Notes under the pieces: model-generated
The model's input: only the letters and a program-made list of their open reading frames with translations
Told to the model about the DNA's origin: nothing
Database searches by the model: none
Assembly: GCA_050747245.1 (NCBI GenBank)
Contig: JBOGNO010000005.1
Coordinates: forward strand, 1 to 64,000
Source: JBOGNO01 sp050747245
Lineage (GTDB): Bacteria; Acidobacteriota; Terriglobia; Acidiferrales; UBA7541
Length of the DNA: 64,000 nucleotides
Reading direction: 5' to 3'
Translations under genes and position numbers: made by a program
Shown here: positions 1-8,975 of the stretch, piece after piece
Numbering within the stretch: position 1 is the first letter of the stretch
How the letters are laid out: each line of letters opens with the position of its first letter

Positions 1-1033
1 CACGGCCACCGCCGCCCCCGCCGCCACCCCTTTGCATCTCAGCGACGGGTGAGCCAAACAGCAATTGCATGAGCGCAACGGGATTAGAAACCGGTCCGCC
101 GGAGTAGCTAGCGGAAGCATTCATCACATGCGGCGCACCTGAGCCGCCCGGAGGTATGAGTTGCATGATGGGGCCAGTCAGGCCGCGGACATCGAGAGGG
201 TACACGGCGACGTTCGCCAAGTTGCAGGAGTCGATCACGGCGGTCACATCCGATTCGCGCTCCGGCGTGACGGGAAAACCCTCCGTGAAAAGAATGAGCG
301 TCTTGCGGCCGGGAATCGCACGCAGACTGGTGGCCAGATTGCGCAACGAGAGCAGCATCGTGTAGGCGCCAAAATCGGCTTCTGCGCCCAGCATGGAAGA
401 AAGGTCGGGCGCTCCCACTGCCTGCGCGGCCTGGGAATTAGAAATGTCATCGGAGGAAGGATTGCTCTGAATCGCGGAAGTCTTCGTGTGCGAAACGGCG
501 GCCTCCAGGCGTTTCGCATCCGCGGTAAAATTTTGCGTAATTTGCAAGGTGCCGCCGAATTCCACGACGGCCATGATGCGATCGCTCGAAGCCGTCTTTT
601 CGATAAAATCTGCGGCGGCCTTGCGCGCGCGGACCTGGTCGGAAACATCCATCGAGGCATTGTCGAAGAACAGCACGATATAGCGGCGTTCGCGAGGCCC
701 ATTGGGGCTGGCCGCGTTCCCGGCGCTGACAAACTTGGCGATGGGCACCTCCTTGCCGTCTTCGTAGACGCGAAAATCCTTCGCGGACAGATCGGTGACG
801 TAGTCGCCTTTCTTGTCGGTCACCACGGTATCCACGGAAACGAGGTTGGTGGTGTTCTTGATGACTGTGCCGACTTTCGGAGGTTGGGGAGGAGACGGCT
901 TCGCCTGCGAATCTTGAGGAGCGGAACTCTGCGGAGGCGCGGGCTGTTGCTGCGCGAGAGCCGGCCAGGTGAGCAGGAAGAATCCCACGAGGATCGCAGC
1001 GCTATGCAGGAAAGGCCTCTCGAAGGAATTCAT
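1..1033 (-). CDS. VWFA-related secreted protein (3' end beyond window)
   Basis: The reading frame opens with ATG at 1033 and stays open to base 1 for 344 codons, so the C-terminus lies outside the window. A hydrophobic signal peptide (about residues 9-28, ending in ALAQ) is followed by a Pro/Gln-rich linker. Then comes the pattern of VWFA-related Acidobacterial proteins: a beta strand with VDTVVTD, an 'RVYEDGKEV' segment, and the A-domain start YIVLFFDNAS, a degenerate MIDAS. A glycine tract sits at the window edge. It lies 14 bases after the next VWA gene on the same strand and is probably co-transcribed with it. The role is unknown; VWA domains usually bind proteins through a metal. Confidence 0.85.
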   Translation of the reverse strand, partial: MNSFERPFLHSAAILVGFFLLTWPALAQQQPAPPQSSAPQDSQAKPSPPQPPKVGTVIKNTTNLVSVDTVVTDKKGDYVTDLSAKDFRVYEDGKEVPIAKFVSAGNAASPNGPRERRYIVLFFDNASMDVSDQVRARKAAADFIEKTASSDRIMAVVEFGGTLQITQNFTADAKRLEAAVSHTKTSAIQSNPSSDDISNSQAAQAVGAPDLSSMLGAEADFGAYTMLLSLRNLATSLRAIPGRKTLILFTEGFPVTPERESDVTAVIDSCNLANVAVYPLDVRGLTGPIMQLIPPGGSGAPHVMNASASYSGGPVSNPVALMQLLFGSPVAEMQRGGGGGGGGR

Positions 1034-1047
1034 GGGCTCCTCCTCAT

Positions 1048-2820
1048 TCAGGGAATCTCCACCGACTGGTTAACGGTGGCGAAGTGGCCGGCATCTTCCT
1101 CGCGGAGAACCGCGCGGACGACGTAATTCCCCACCTTTACGTCAAATGTGTTCTGGATCGCAATGCCGGTCTTATCGAGCGCTTGCAGCGTGGCGTCCTT
1201 CAGGCGGAGATTCACGGTCTTCTGCTGGCCGATGACGTAGTTACCGTTGGGATCGAAGAGCGCGGTCACGAGGACGAAATCTTCCACGTTGCGGTCCGCG
1301 TCCTTGTGAAAATGCAAGGAGTTTGCGTCCACCTTGGTAACCACGGTCAATTTCGCGTCCAGGGCGCCGGACTTGTAGTATTGAGTGTGCACGTCAATCC
1401 CAAGTTCGTGCATTTCTTCGTTGGAGTAGACCGCGTCTTCAATTTCGCGCGCTTCTAATTCCTTGGGATCCTGCGATTTCGTCGGGGCGTAATAGCCGCG
1501 GCGCGCCTGCACGTCGAAGTGGCCCTTGGCGAGCAATTTCACCTTGAGCGTATGAAACTTTCCGTCGGTCTTTACGATGCCCGGAGAAAACCCGAGGATG
1601 TACACCATCTCCGGCAGCGTGCCCACAATGCGAAAGCCGGATTCCAAATCATTACTGCCCTCAAAAAATCTGCCGCCCGTGCCCCAGGCGATATCGGAGA
1701 GCACGTCACGATTGTGCTCGATGCCCTCGACACGATACATCGTGCGCGGCCCTTCGGTAACCGTGACGCTGCTGGGATTGGCGATGTCTCCGGCGGGATC
1801 CACAGTATAGAGCTCCCGCGCGTCCAAGGTGTTGATCACCACGCCCTGCGTGAGGGCCTGCGCAATCATTTCGTCCACGAACTGCTGTTCATCTACGGAG
1901 AAGAAACCCGGCGAAACCATCACCACGCTACGCTGCCCCGGAAGAACGGACATGCGCTTAACCAGTTCTTCCAATCCGCGAATGGAATACTGCACGGCAA
2001 AGTTTTCGCCTTGAAGAACAGTCTGCGCCTCGGCGAGCCCGGAAGCCATCGCGGCCGCTTGCATGCGTGGATCATCCTGAAATTGGCAGTGCAGCGCCTT
2101 ATCCTGAAGCACAGCCTCGGCAACGGTATCGTGCAACCAAATGGCCTGATACGCCAGATAGCCATCAACCCCCATGCACGGGTCGGCTACAGTGGCGCCC
2201 ACGGGGCTAACGCGCAGCTTCCACAAGGCGGCGTGCAATTTTTCGAGGTCGTTCGTGAAATCCTGCATCGTCAGGCCGGAAGAAGTAAAAATTCCCGCGC
2301 GATCATCGGGCCCGAGTGCCGTCTTCAAATACTTGTCGGCTGCGTCGCGGCTGCTGACGAGGTCGCTCACGCTGGTGTGGACATCGTCGAAATAAAGCCC
2401 GACATATCGTTCGGGCAGCTTGCTGACCACCGGAGTCTCGGAAGCAGGAGCAGCTGACCCCTTGGCAGAGTCTTTTTCGCCAGCAGCAGGCCGCGCGGGA
2501 AATTCCACGGAGAAATAACCGATGGCCTCCCGTTTCCCGTTATCCGTGAGGGAAAAATCCTCCCTGCGCAGCCCTGGCACGGTGTGGCCCTGCGCGTCAC
2601 GAACCACCACGCCGAGAAGCACCATTTCGCGGCGGGCGCGAAGGCGAAAAGAAGGGTTGGTGTCGTGAGCGGAAAGCTCGGGGGGCTGCGGCGGCGCGGC
2701 CGTGGTGGTCTGAGCGCAGAGGGGCGCGGAAATGCTCGCTGCGCAGAGAATGCAACCTGCACGCACTGCCAGCCGCACAAGATAGGAGGCAAACCCGAAG
2801 AGTCGGTGGCTGGAAAGCAT
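1048..2820 (-). CDS. VWFA-related secreted protein
   Basis: This 590-residue protein starts with a signal peptide (about residues 1-37, ending SAPLCAQ). A short beta-rich domain follows with the 'DFSLTDNGKREAI' segment, then a VWA-type domain beginning near residue 137 (YVGLYFDDVHTS), and a C-terminal beta-rich region ending at VEIP. This is the domain order of the VWFA-related family that is greatly expanded in Acidobacteriota. It is the first gene of a two-gene unit with the truncated VWA gene. A minus-strand promoter lies 73-101 bases upstream. The MIDAS motif is degenerate (DDVHTS rather than DxSxS), so metal binding is uncertain. Function unknown. Confidence 0.85.
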   Translation of the reverse strand: MLSSHRLFGFASYLVRLAVRAGCILCAASISAPLCAQTTTAAPPQPPELSAHDTNPSFRLRARREMVLLGVVVRDAQGHTVPGLRREDFSLTDNGKREAIGYFSVEFPARPAAGEKDSAKGSAAPASETPVVSKLPERYVGLYFDDVHTSVSDLVSSRDAADKYLKTALGPDDRAGIFTSSGLTMQDFTNDLEKLHAALWKLRVSPVGATVADPCMGVDGYLAYQAIWLHDTVAEAVLQDKALHCQFQDDPRMQAAAMASGLAEAQTVLQGENFAVQYSIRGLEELVKRMSVLPGQRSVVMVSPGFFSVDEQQFVDEMIAQALTQGVVINTLDARELYTVDPAGDIANPSSVTVTEGPRTMYRVEGIEHNRDVLSDIAWGTGGRFFEGSNDLESGFRIVGTLPEMVYILGFSPGIVKTDGKFHTLKVKLLAKGHFDVQARRGYYAPTKSQDPKELEAREIEDAVYSNEEMHELGIDVHTQYYKSGALDAKLTVVTKVDANSLHFHKDADRNVEDFVLVTALFDPNGNYVIGQQKTVNLRLKDATLQALDKTGIAIQNTFDVKVGNYVVRAVLREEDAGHFATVNQSVEIP

Positions 2821-2892
2821 TCAAGAGCCTATGGCCGGATGGGCGGAAATCGGGTTCGTCCCGCCGTTCTCCAACCTAACTCGCGTTCTCGT

Positions 2893-2921
2893 AGTATCCG
2901 TTCGTGTATGTTGATTGTCAA
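2893..2921 (-). promoter_or_regulatory. sigma70-type promoter of the VWA pair
   Basis: On the minus strand TTGACA (2921-2916) is followed by a 17-base spacer and GATACT (2898-2893). Predicted transcription would start near 2886 and leave a leader of about 66 bases before the VWA gene at 2820. Confidence 0.5.
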
Positions 2922-3063
2922 TGGAATCGCGCGGCAGCGGCCGGAGGTCGTTTGAATCGGCTGCCATTGCTTGGTAAGTCTGTCTGGCGCACGCTCTGAG
3001 CTGCACTTTGGGAACGGGTTCTGAGCGGGCTATTATGCGGCGATTTTTATTCGGCGGCACACC

Positions 3064-3092
3064 TTGACATTCTACTAGAAGCGCGGTATCTT
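3064..3092 (+). promoter_or_regulatory. sigma70-type promoter of padR-ADOP
   Basis: TTGACA at 3064-3069, a 17-base spacer, and TATCTT at 3087-3092. The padR start codon is at 3101, so the predicted transcript would begin within a few bases of the ATG and be leaderless or nearly so. Confidence 0.5.
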
Positions 3093-3100
3093 CACCTAGG

Positions 3101-3463
3101 ATGTCTACCAAAGAACAAAGAGAGCGCATCGAATTGCTGCAGGGCACCCTGGACCTGCTGATTCTCCGCACGCTTTTGCTCGGGCCTGTGCACGGCCACG
3201 CGATTGCCAAGGCCATCGAATTCAGATCCGACGAAGTATTGCAGGTCGAACAGGGGTCGCTGTACCCGGCGCTGCACCGGCTTATCAAGCGCGGATGGAT
3301 TTCGGTCGAAGAAGGCACGTCAGAAAATAATCGCCGGGCGAAATTCTACAAGCTGACGTCCAAGGGCCGCAGACAACTGGCCGTCGAGACCGGTAAATGG
3401 GACAAGCTGGCGGGAGCGATTGCGCGGATTCTCCGGCCGGCAGAGCAGGAGGGCGAATCATGA
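3101..3463 (+). CDS. PadR-family transcriptional regulator
   Basis: A 120-residue protein with the PadR winged helix: 'LLQGTLDLLILRTL', then 'GHAIAKAI', 'QGSLYPALHRLIKRGWI' and 'FYKLTSKGRRQL'. Length and motifs fit the small PadR subfamily that in Acidobacteriota commonly precedes ADOP permeases. The start is the ATG just after a predicted promoter. Its stop codon overlaps the ATG of the permease (ATGA at 3460-3463), so the two are translationally coupled. PadR proteins repress promoters and release on ligand binding; here the likely target is its own operon. The last 22 codons are duplicated in front of the second permease. Confidence 0.93.
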   Translation: MSTKEQRERIELLQGTLDLLILRTLLLGPVHGHAIAKAIEFRSDEVLQVEQGSLYPALHRLIKRGWISVEEGTSENNRRAKFYKLTSKGRRQLAVETGKWDKLAGAIARILRPAEQEGES

Positions 3464-6108
3464 AACGGCGCAAGCGCATGCTCGAGGATCTCGATCAGGA
3501 CATCCGCGAGCATATCGAGAGGGAGACGCAGGACAACATCGCGCGCGGCATGCAGCCGGGAGAAGCGCGTTATGCGGCGGTGCGAAAATTTGGCAACGTG
3601 ACGCGGGTGAAGGAAGAGACGCGCGAGTTGTGGACTCTGGTGTGGCTGGAACAGTTAGTGCAGGACATTCGGTACGGGCTGCGCACGCTGCTCAGATCAC
3701 CCGGTTTCACAGCCGTTGCTGTTCTTACGCTGGCGCTGGGGATTGGCGCCAACACGGCCATGTTTTCGGTGGTAAACGGCGTGCTGCTCAAGCCGCTGCC
3801 GTATCCAAATCCAAACCGATTGGTGGCCCTGGCTGAAAGTTGGCCGCCGTTCTCGGAAGCTTCAATTTCGTATCCGAATTTTCTCGACTGGGCGAGTATG
3901 AACCACACGTTTGAGGCGATGGCAGCCTACCGTCCTGCCGACTTCAATTTGACGGGATCGGGAGAAGCGCAACGCCTCAAAGTGAAAGAGGTATCGGCGA
4001 GTTTTTTTTCGATCTTCGGCGTAAAGCCGGTTGTTGGACGAGATTTCTCACCCGAGGATGATAAACGAGGCGCCGCACCGACGGTGATACTCAGCGCGGG
4101 ACTCTGGAGGAACAAGTTCGGGTCTTCGCCAGATGTTCTGGGCAGGACACTGACGCTCGACGGAACTCCCTACACGGTGATTGGTGTCGTACCGGAGGAC
4201 TTCTACCTCTGCTGCGAGTCAATGAATTTTGAACTCAAGGACATTTATGTCCCCATCGGCACGCCGACGTTTCCATGGCAGCTGGAGCGCGGGGACCATC
4301 CGGGAACCCGCGCCGTCGGACGGTTGAAACCGGGAGTGACGCTCGAGCAAGCGCGCGCAGATATGGCGGGCATCGCACTAGGACTTGCCGCTACTTATCC
4401 GGATTCAAACAAAAACTCAGGGGTTGTGCTCACCCCACTCGAAGAGAGCGTGGCGCGCGGCGTGAAACCTACTCTGCTCGTGCTGCTGGCCGCGGTCGGG
4501 TTCGTATTGCTTATCGCCTGCGCGAATGTGGCCAACCTGCTCTCGGCGCGCGCGACGCGACGCGCGAGGGAGTTCGCGATCCGGGCGGCCCTTGGCGCAA
4601 CGCAGCGGCGCGTAGTGCGACAACTGCTGACCGAAAGCTTGTTGCTGGCAATTGCGGGCGGGGGCCTCGGAGTCCTGTTGGCGTCCTGGGGGACACAGGC
4701 CGCGCTGAAAGCCTTGCCAGAGGCGTTGCCGCGAGCAAATGACGTGCACCTGGATCTGCGCGTTCTGCTTTTCACAATGCTGGTAACTATTCTCGGGAGT
4801 GTTCTGTTTGGCCTAGCCCCGGCGCTCAAGAGTTCGCGTCCCGATCCGAACGAAGCGCTGAAAGGAGGAGGGCGCGGCGCAAGCGGCTCACGCCATCGAA
4901 CGACGCAAGGAGTATTTGTTGTATTGGAATTGGCTCTCGGCGTTGTGCTTCTGATCGGGGCAGGATTGACCATTCGGAGCCTGACGCGCCTTTGGAGAGT
5001 CGATCCAGGATTTGATCCGCGCGATGTTCTTACGTTTTATCTTTCGCGCGCGCCATCGATGGCCAAGGAAACTCCCGATCAGGTCCGCACGATGCTTCGC
5101 CAGTTGCCAGACGCTATGGCGAAAATCCCTGGAGTAAAAGCTGCCTCGCTGGCGGACGGCGCTCACCCGATGAACTACGATAACGAAACAGAGTTTTGGA
5201 TCGAAGCGCAACCCAAACCACAGACGGTAAATGAAATGCCTGAGACGCTCTCCTACATGGTCAGTCCCGATTATTTGAAGGTGATGGGAATTCCCCTTCT
5301 GCGCGGGCGCTTTCTCGCGGACAACGACCAGGCGCATTCTTCGTTCGTCGGAGTGATTGACGACAATTTCGCGCGAACTTACTTTCCCAACGAGGATCCC
5401 ATTGGGAAGCGCATTCGGCTGGGATATAGAGATTTTCCCATCACCATCGTGGGTGTGGTGGGGCACGTAAAGCAGTGGGGACTCGACGAAGACGCCCACA
5501 GTCCCGTCAAAGTCCAGCTCTACACGCTTGCCGAACAGATGCCTGATCAATGGATGTCCTGGCTGGGAACCAACGCCAGCGTGGTTGTGCACACCGAATC
5601 ACCGAGCTATGCGAGCGCGGACGCAATTCGCGCCGCCATCGGGAAAATGAACAGCGAGCAGGTCGCCTATGATTTTGAATCGGAGGATCAGCTCATCTCG
5701 GAGTCGCTGGCGTCGCGGCAATTTGTTGTGATTCTGCTGGGGGTTTTTGCGGCCAGCGCGCTTTTGCTCGCAAGCATCGGGATTTACGGCGTGATGTCCT
5801 ACGCCGTGGGGCAGCGCACGCACGAGATTGGCGTGCGTATCGCTCTCGGGGCGCGGCGCGGAGATGTGCTGCAGATGGTTCTCGGCGAGGGCGCGAAGAT
5901 GGCTGCGGTTGGCATTCTTCTGGGAGTCAGCGCCGCTTTCGGTTTAACTCGACTGATGGGCAGCCTGCTTTTTGGCGTGACGGCGCGCGACCCCTTGACG
6001 TTTTTGGGCGTTGCAATACTGCTAACGCTCGTCGCGCTGCTGGCCTGCTACATCCCCGCGCGGCGGGCGATGCGCGTCGACCCCATGGTGGCGCTGCGCT
6101 ATGAGTAA
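3460..6108 (+). CDS. ADOP-type FtsX/MacB-like permease 1
   Basis: Starting at the ATG that overlaps the padR stop gives 882 residues. The order is typical of Acidobacterial duplicated orphan permeases: a cytosolic N-terminal helix pair (about 1-60), a first membrane helix (AVAVLTLALGIGANTA, about 85-100), a MacB-like periplasmic domain, an FtsX domain with three helices (about 345-460), then a second periplasmic domain and a second FtsX domain ending in 'YIPARRAMRVDPMVALRYE'. No ABC ATPase lies nearby, which is usual for this family. The likely role is membrane transport or mechanotransmission of unknown substrate. The N- and C-terminal parts are nearly identical to the next permease, while the middle is divergent. 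Confidence 0.92.
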   Translation: MKRRKRMLEDLDQDIREHIERETQDNIARGMQPGEARYAAVRKFGNVTRVKEETRELWTLVWLEQLVQDIRYGLRTLLRSPGFTAVAVLTLALGIGANTAMFSVVNGVLLKPLPYPNPNRLVALAESWPPFSEASISYPNFLDWASMNHTFEAMAAYRPADFNLTGSGEAQRLKVKEVSASFFSIFGVKPVVGRDFSPEDDKRGAAPTVILSAGLWRNKFGSSPDVLGRTLTLDGTPYTVIGVVPEDFYLCCESMNFELKDIYVPIGTPTFPWQLERGDHPGTRAVGRLKPGVTLEQARADMAGIALGLAATYPDSNKNSGVVLTPLEESVARGVKPTLLVLLAAVGFVLLIACANVANLLSARATRRAREFAIRAALGATQRRVVRQLLTESLLLAIAGGGLGVLLASWGTQAALKALPEALPRANDVHLDLRVLLFTMLVTILGSVLFGLAPALKSSRPDPNEALKGGGRGASGSRHRTTQGVFVVLELALGVVLLIGAGLTIRSLTRLWRVDPGFDPRDVLTFYLSRAPSMAKETPDQVRTMLRQLPDAMAKIPGVKAASLADGAHPMNYDNETEFWIEAQPKPQTVNEMPETLSYMVSPDYLKVMGIPLLRGRFLADNDQAHSSFVGVIDDNFARTYFPNEDPIGKRIRLGYRDFPITIVGVVGHVKQWGLDEDAHSPVKVQLYTLAEQMPDQWMSWLGTNASVVVHTESPSYASADAIRAAIGKMNSEQVAYDFESEDQLISESLASRQFVVILLGVFAASALLLASIGIYGVMSYAVGQRTHEIGVRIALGARRGDVLQMVLGEGAKMAAVGILLGVSAAFGLTRLMGSLLFGVTARDPLTFLGVAILLTLVALLACYIPARRAMRVDPMVALRYE

Positions 6109-6111
6109 AGC

Positions 6112-6190
6112 TGAGACCAGCAAGTGGGACAAGCTGGCGGGAGCGATTGCGCGGATTCTCCGGCCGGCAGAGCAGGAGGGCGAATCATGA
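6112..6190 (+). pseudogene. duplicated 3' end of padR
   Basis: From GAGACC at 6113 to the TGA at 6188-6190 the sequence repeats the last part of padR (3386-3463) almost base for base, including the encoded end KWDKLAGAIARILRPAEQEG. There is no start or DNA-binding domain, so it is a remnant. It still supplies the ribosome-binding context (AGGAGGGCGAATC) and the ATGA overlap for permease 2. It marks the left edge of a tandem duplication of [padR 3' end + permease]. Confidence 0.85.
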
Positions 6191-8808
6191 AACGCCGCAA
6201 GCGCATGCTCGAGGAACTCGATCAGGACATTCGCGAGCATATCGAGAGAGAGACGCAGGACAACATCGAGCTCGGCATGCAGCCGGGAGAAGCGCGTTAT
6301 GCGGCTTTGCGGAAATTTGGCAACGTGACGCGGGTGAAGGAAGAGACGCGCGAGCTGTGGAACTTCGTTTGGCTCGAGCAGCTAGTGCAGGACATTCGAT
6401 ACGGGCTGCGCAGCCTGCTCAGGGCACCTGGCTTCACCGCCGTCGCCGTGCTTACGCTGGCCCTGGGGATTGGCGCCAACACCGCCATCTTCAGCATCGT
6501 GGATGCGGTGCTTTTGCGATCGCTTCCGTATTCTGATCCCAATCAACTCGTCCTGATGTTCGGTGTCCCGCTGCAACAGCCAGACGCCCTAGCGGGTATT
6601 TCCTACAGGGACTTCACCGAGTGCCGCGAACAGAACCGCGTGTTTAGCGAGATGGCAGGAAATTCATTTCACGATCTCACCTTAACCGGGGCCGGCGAGC
6701 CATCCATTGTGAACACCGCGGATGTGACGCCGGAGATATTTCCTCTGCTGAGCGCGAAGCCTCTGGCGGGCCGCACATTGCTGCCCGACGATGGCAAGCA
6801 AGGCGCGGCGCCCGTCGCTGTTCTGAGCGAAAATCTCTGGCGCAGCCGCTTCGGTTCCAATCCGGCTATCATCGGTCAATCCGTCACTCTGGACATGCGT
6901 TCCTTCACCGTTGTCGGAATCCTGCCAGCAAGCTTTCACTATCCTGACGGCGCTCCCCCTCAGGACGTGTGGATTTCTGTCGCGCAGGACCCGCTGTTCG
7001 GACCTCTGCTTTCGCGGCCGGGTGAGCGTGTGCTGGGCGGGATTGGCCGGCTCAAGCCCGGCGTTTCTCTGGAGCAAGCTCAGGCCGAGATGAACACCCT
7101 GGGCGCGCGGCTCGGGAAGGAGTTTCCCACTGAAGATTCAGGGTTGACCATCCGGATTGAGCCGTATCGGCAGTTTGTGGTCGGGGACGTGAAATCCGCG
7201 CTGCTTATTTTGCTGGGCGCGGTTGGCCTGGTCCTATTGATCGCTTGCGCCAATATTGCGAACCTGCTTCTGTCGCGGGCCACTTCTCGCGGGAAAGAAA
7301 TTGCCGTGCGAATCGCGCTTGGGGCGGGGCGCGCCCGCATTATCCGCCAATTGCTGACCGAGAGCGCTCTGCTGGGATTGCTCGGCGGATTTGCCGGTGT
7401 GCTTCTTGCGGCCTGGGGTGTCTGGATTCTCCGGCCTTTTTTGCCGTCCGGCGTGATCCAACTCAGTTCAATTCGTGTTGGAGGCCCGGTCTTGGCGTTC
7501 GCGCTGTTGTTGTCTCTTGCTGCCGCGCTGGCGTTTGGACTGGCGCCCGCGCTTCTTGCAACTCCGTCCAATTTGCAGACGAGCATCAAAGAGGGCGGTG
7601 GGCGTACTGGCCAGCGTAGCGGCCAGAATGTGCGGAGTTTCTTGGCGATCGCGGAAATTTCGCTGGCCATGGTGCTTTTGGTTGCGGGCGGCCTCCTGAT
7701 GCGCAGCTTTGCGCTGGTCACGTCGGTCAATCCGGGATTCGATCCGAAAAACGTCATAGAAGCCGAGGTTTCGCTTCCTCAATTTCAATATTCAACGCCG
7801 CAACAATGGACGATTTTTTCCAACGAGTTGCTGGCGCGCCTTCACGCGGAGCCTGGTTTGCAAGATTCCGCTCTGGCGGCCCCGCTGCCGATGGACCGCC
7901 AAGGCGAAGCCACGTTCGGGTTCAGCATTGTAGGAAATCCTCCGCTCCCGCCGGGCAAATCCACCACCGCCGATTACGCCACGGTGAGTCCCGATTATTT
8001 TCGCGTGATGAGAATTGCGCTGCTGCGGGGCCGTTTTTTCTCCGAAGAAGACTCGCCGTCCAATCCGAACGTGGCGATCATTAGCGAAACTCTGGCGCGG
8101 CGTTATTTCCCCAACGAGGACCCCATCGGCAGGCAAATGAGATTTGGATTTCCGCCAAACAGCAACGTGTCGCGCGAAATCGTCGGCGTCGTCGGCGACG
8201 TGCGGGATGCGGCGCTTAGCCGGAACCCCGGCCCGATGATGTATGTGCCCTTCGCTCAGGCGCCTCTTTATGGAGGGGAGGTCGTGGTAAGAAGTTCATT
8301 GAGCGCATCGAGCGTGGCTGCCGGCATTCGCCAGGCGGTTCACTCCATTGACAAGGACCTGCCCGTAACAGACGTCGAATCTTTTCCGGACGCGCTCGGC
8401 GCTTCGGTTGCGCAGGAACGATTCCGAGCTTTGCTGCTGAGCTCATTCAGCGGAATGGCCCTGATCCTCGCCGCTGTTGGAATCTTCGGAGTGATTTCGT
8501 ACTCGGCGTCGCAACGCACGCACGAGATTGGCGTGCGGATGGCTCTCGGGGCGCAGCGCGGAGATGTGCTGCAAATGGTGCTCGGCGAGGGCGCGAAGAT
8601 GGCTGCGGTGGGCATTCTTCTAGGAACTTGCGCCGCTCTCGGATTAACCCGGCTGATGGCCAGCCTGCTTTTTGGCGTGACGGCGCACGATCCCCTGACG
8701 TTTGTGGGCGTTGCCATACTGCTGACGCTCGTCGCGCTGCTGGCCTGCTACATCCCCGCGCGGCGGGCGATGCGCGTCGACCCCATAGTGGCGCTGCGCT
8801 ACGAATAG
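6187..8808 (+). CDS. ADOP-type FtsX/MacB-like permease 2
   Basis: An 873-residue paralogue of the permease just upstream, with the same arrangement: cytosolic N-terminus, one helix, periplasmic domain, FtsX domain, second periplasmic domain and second FtsX domain. The start at 6187 matches the upstream copy (MKRRKRMLE). About 120 N-terminal and 110 C-terminal residues are almost the same in both copies, whereas the periplasmic parts are only distantly alike. The two copies may therefore see different partners. The gene is in line with permease 1 and its start context derives from the duplicated padR end. No ATPase partner is visible. Confidence 0.92.
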   Translation: MKRRKRMLEELDQDIREHIERETQDNIELGMQPGEARYAALRKFGNVTRVKEETRELWNFVWLEQLVQDIRYGLRSLLRAPGFTAVAVLTLALGIGANTAIFSIVDAVLLRSLPYSDPNQLVLMFGVPLQQPDALAGISYRDFTECREQNRVFSEMAGNSFHDLTLTGAGEPSIVNTADVTPEIFPLLSAKPLAGRTLLPDDGKQGAAPVAVLSENLWRSRFGSNPAIIGQSVTLDMRSFTVVGILPASFHYPDGAPPQDVWISVAQDPLFGPLLSRPGERVLGGIGRLKPGVSLEQAQAEMNTLGARLGKEFPTEDSGLTIRIEPYRQFVVGDVKSALLILLGAVGLVLLIACANIANLLLSRATSRGKEIAVRIALGAGRARIIRQLLTESALLGLLGGFAGVLLAAWGVWILRPFLPSGVIQLSSIRVGGPVLAFALLLSLAAALAFGLAPALLATPSNLQTSIKEGGGRTGQRSGQNVRSFLAIAEISLAMVLLVAGGLLMRSFALVTSVNPGFDPKNVIEAEVSLPQFQYSTPQQWTIFSNELLARLHAEPGLQDSALAAPLPMDRQGEATFGFSIVGNPPLPPGKSTTADYATVSPDYFRVMRIALLRGRFFSEEDSPSNPNVAIISETLARRYFPNEDPIGRQMRFGFPPNSNVSREIVGVVGDVRDAALSRNPGPMMYVPFAQAPLYGGEVVVRSSLSASSVAAGIRQAVHSIDKDLPVTDVESFPDALGASVAQERFRALLLSSFSGMALILAAVGIFGVISYSASQRTHEIGVRMALGAQRGDVLQMVLGEGAKMAAVGILLGTCAALGLTRLMASLLFGVTAHDPLTFVGVAILLTLVALLACYIPARRAMRVDPIVALRYE

Positions 8809-8975
8809 TCCCCTTTCATTAATCCGCACTACGCTCAATTCCGGCCGCTGCTGTTTGCCGCCGACTGCTGATGGATGTCGACGTACTCGGAAACCTGGAG
8901 TATGGCCGCTTTGCGGCGCGATTTTGGGCTGGGCAGCAGTGATGGTATCCTCTGAAATTCTGCGGGAGGCTCCCG

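Noticed and set aside
1..35. Run of GCC/CCG triplets at the left edge as a microsatellite
   Set aside because: It encodes a glycine tract in the VWA protein on the minus strand, a usual low-complexity coding feature.
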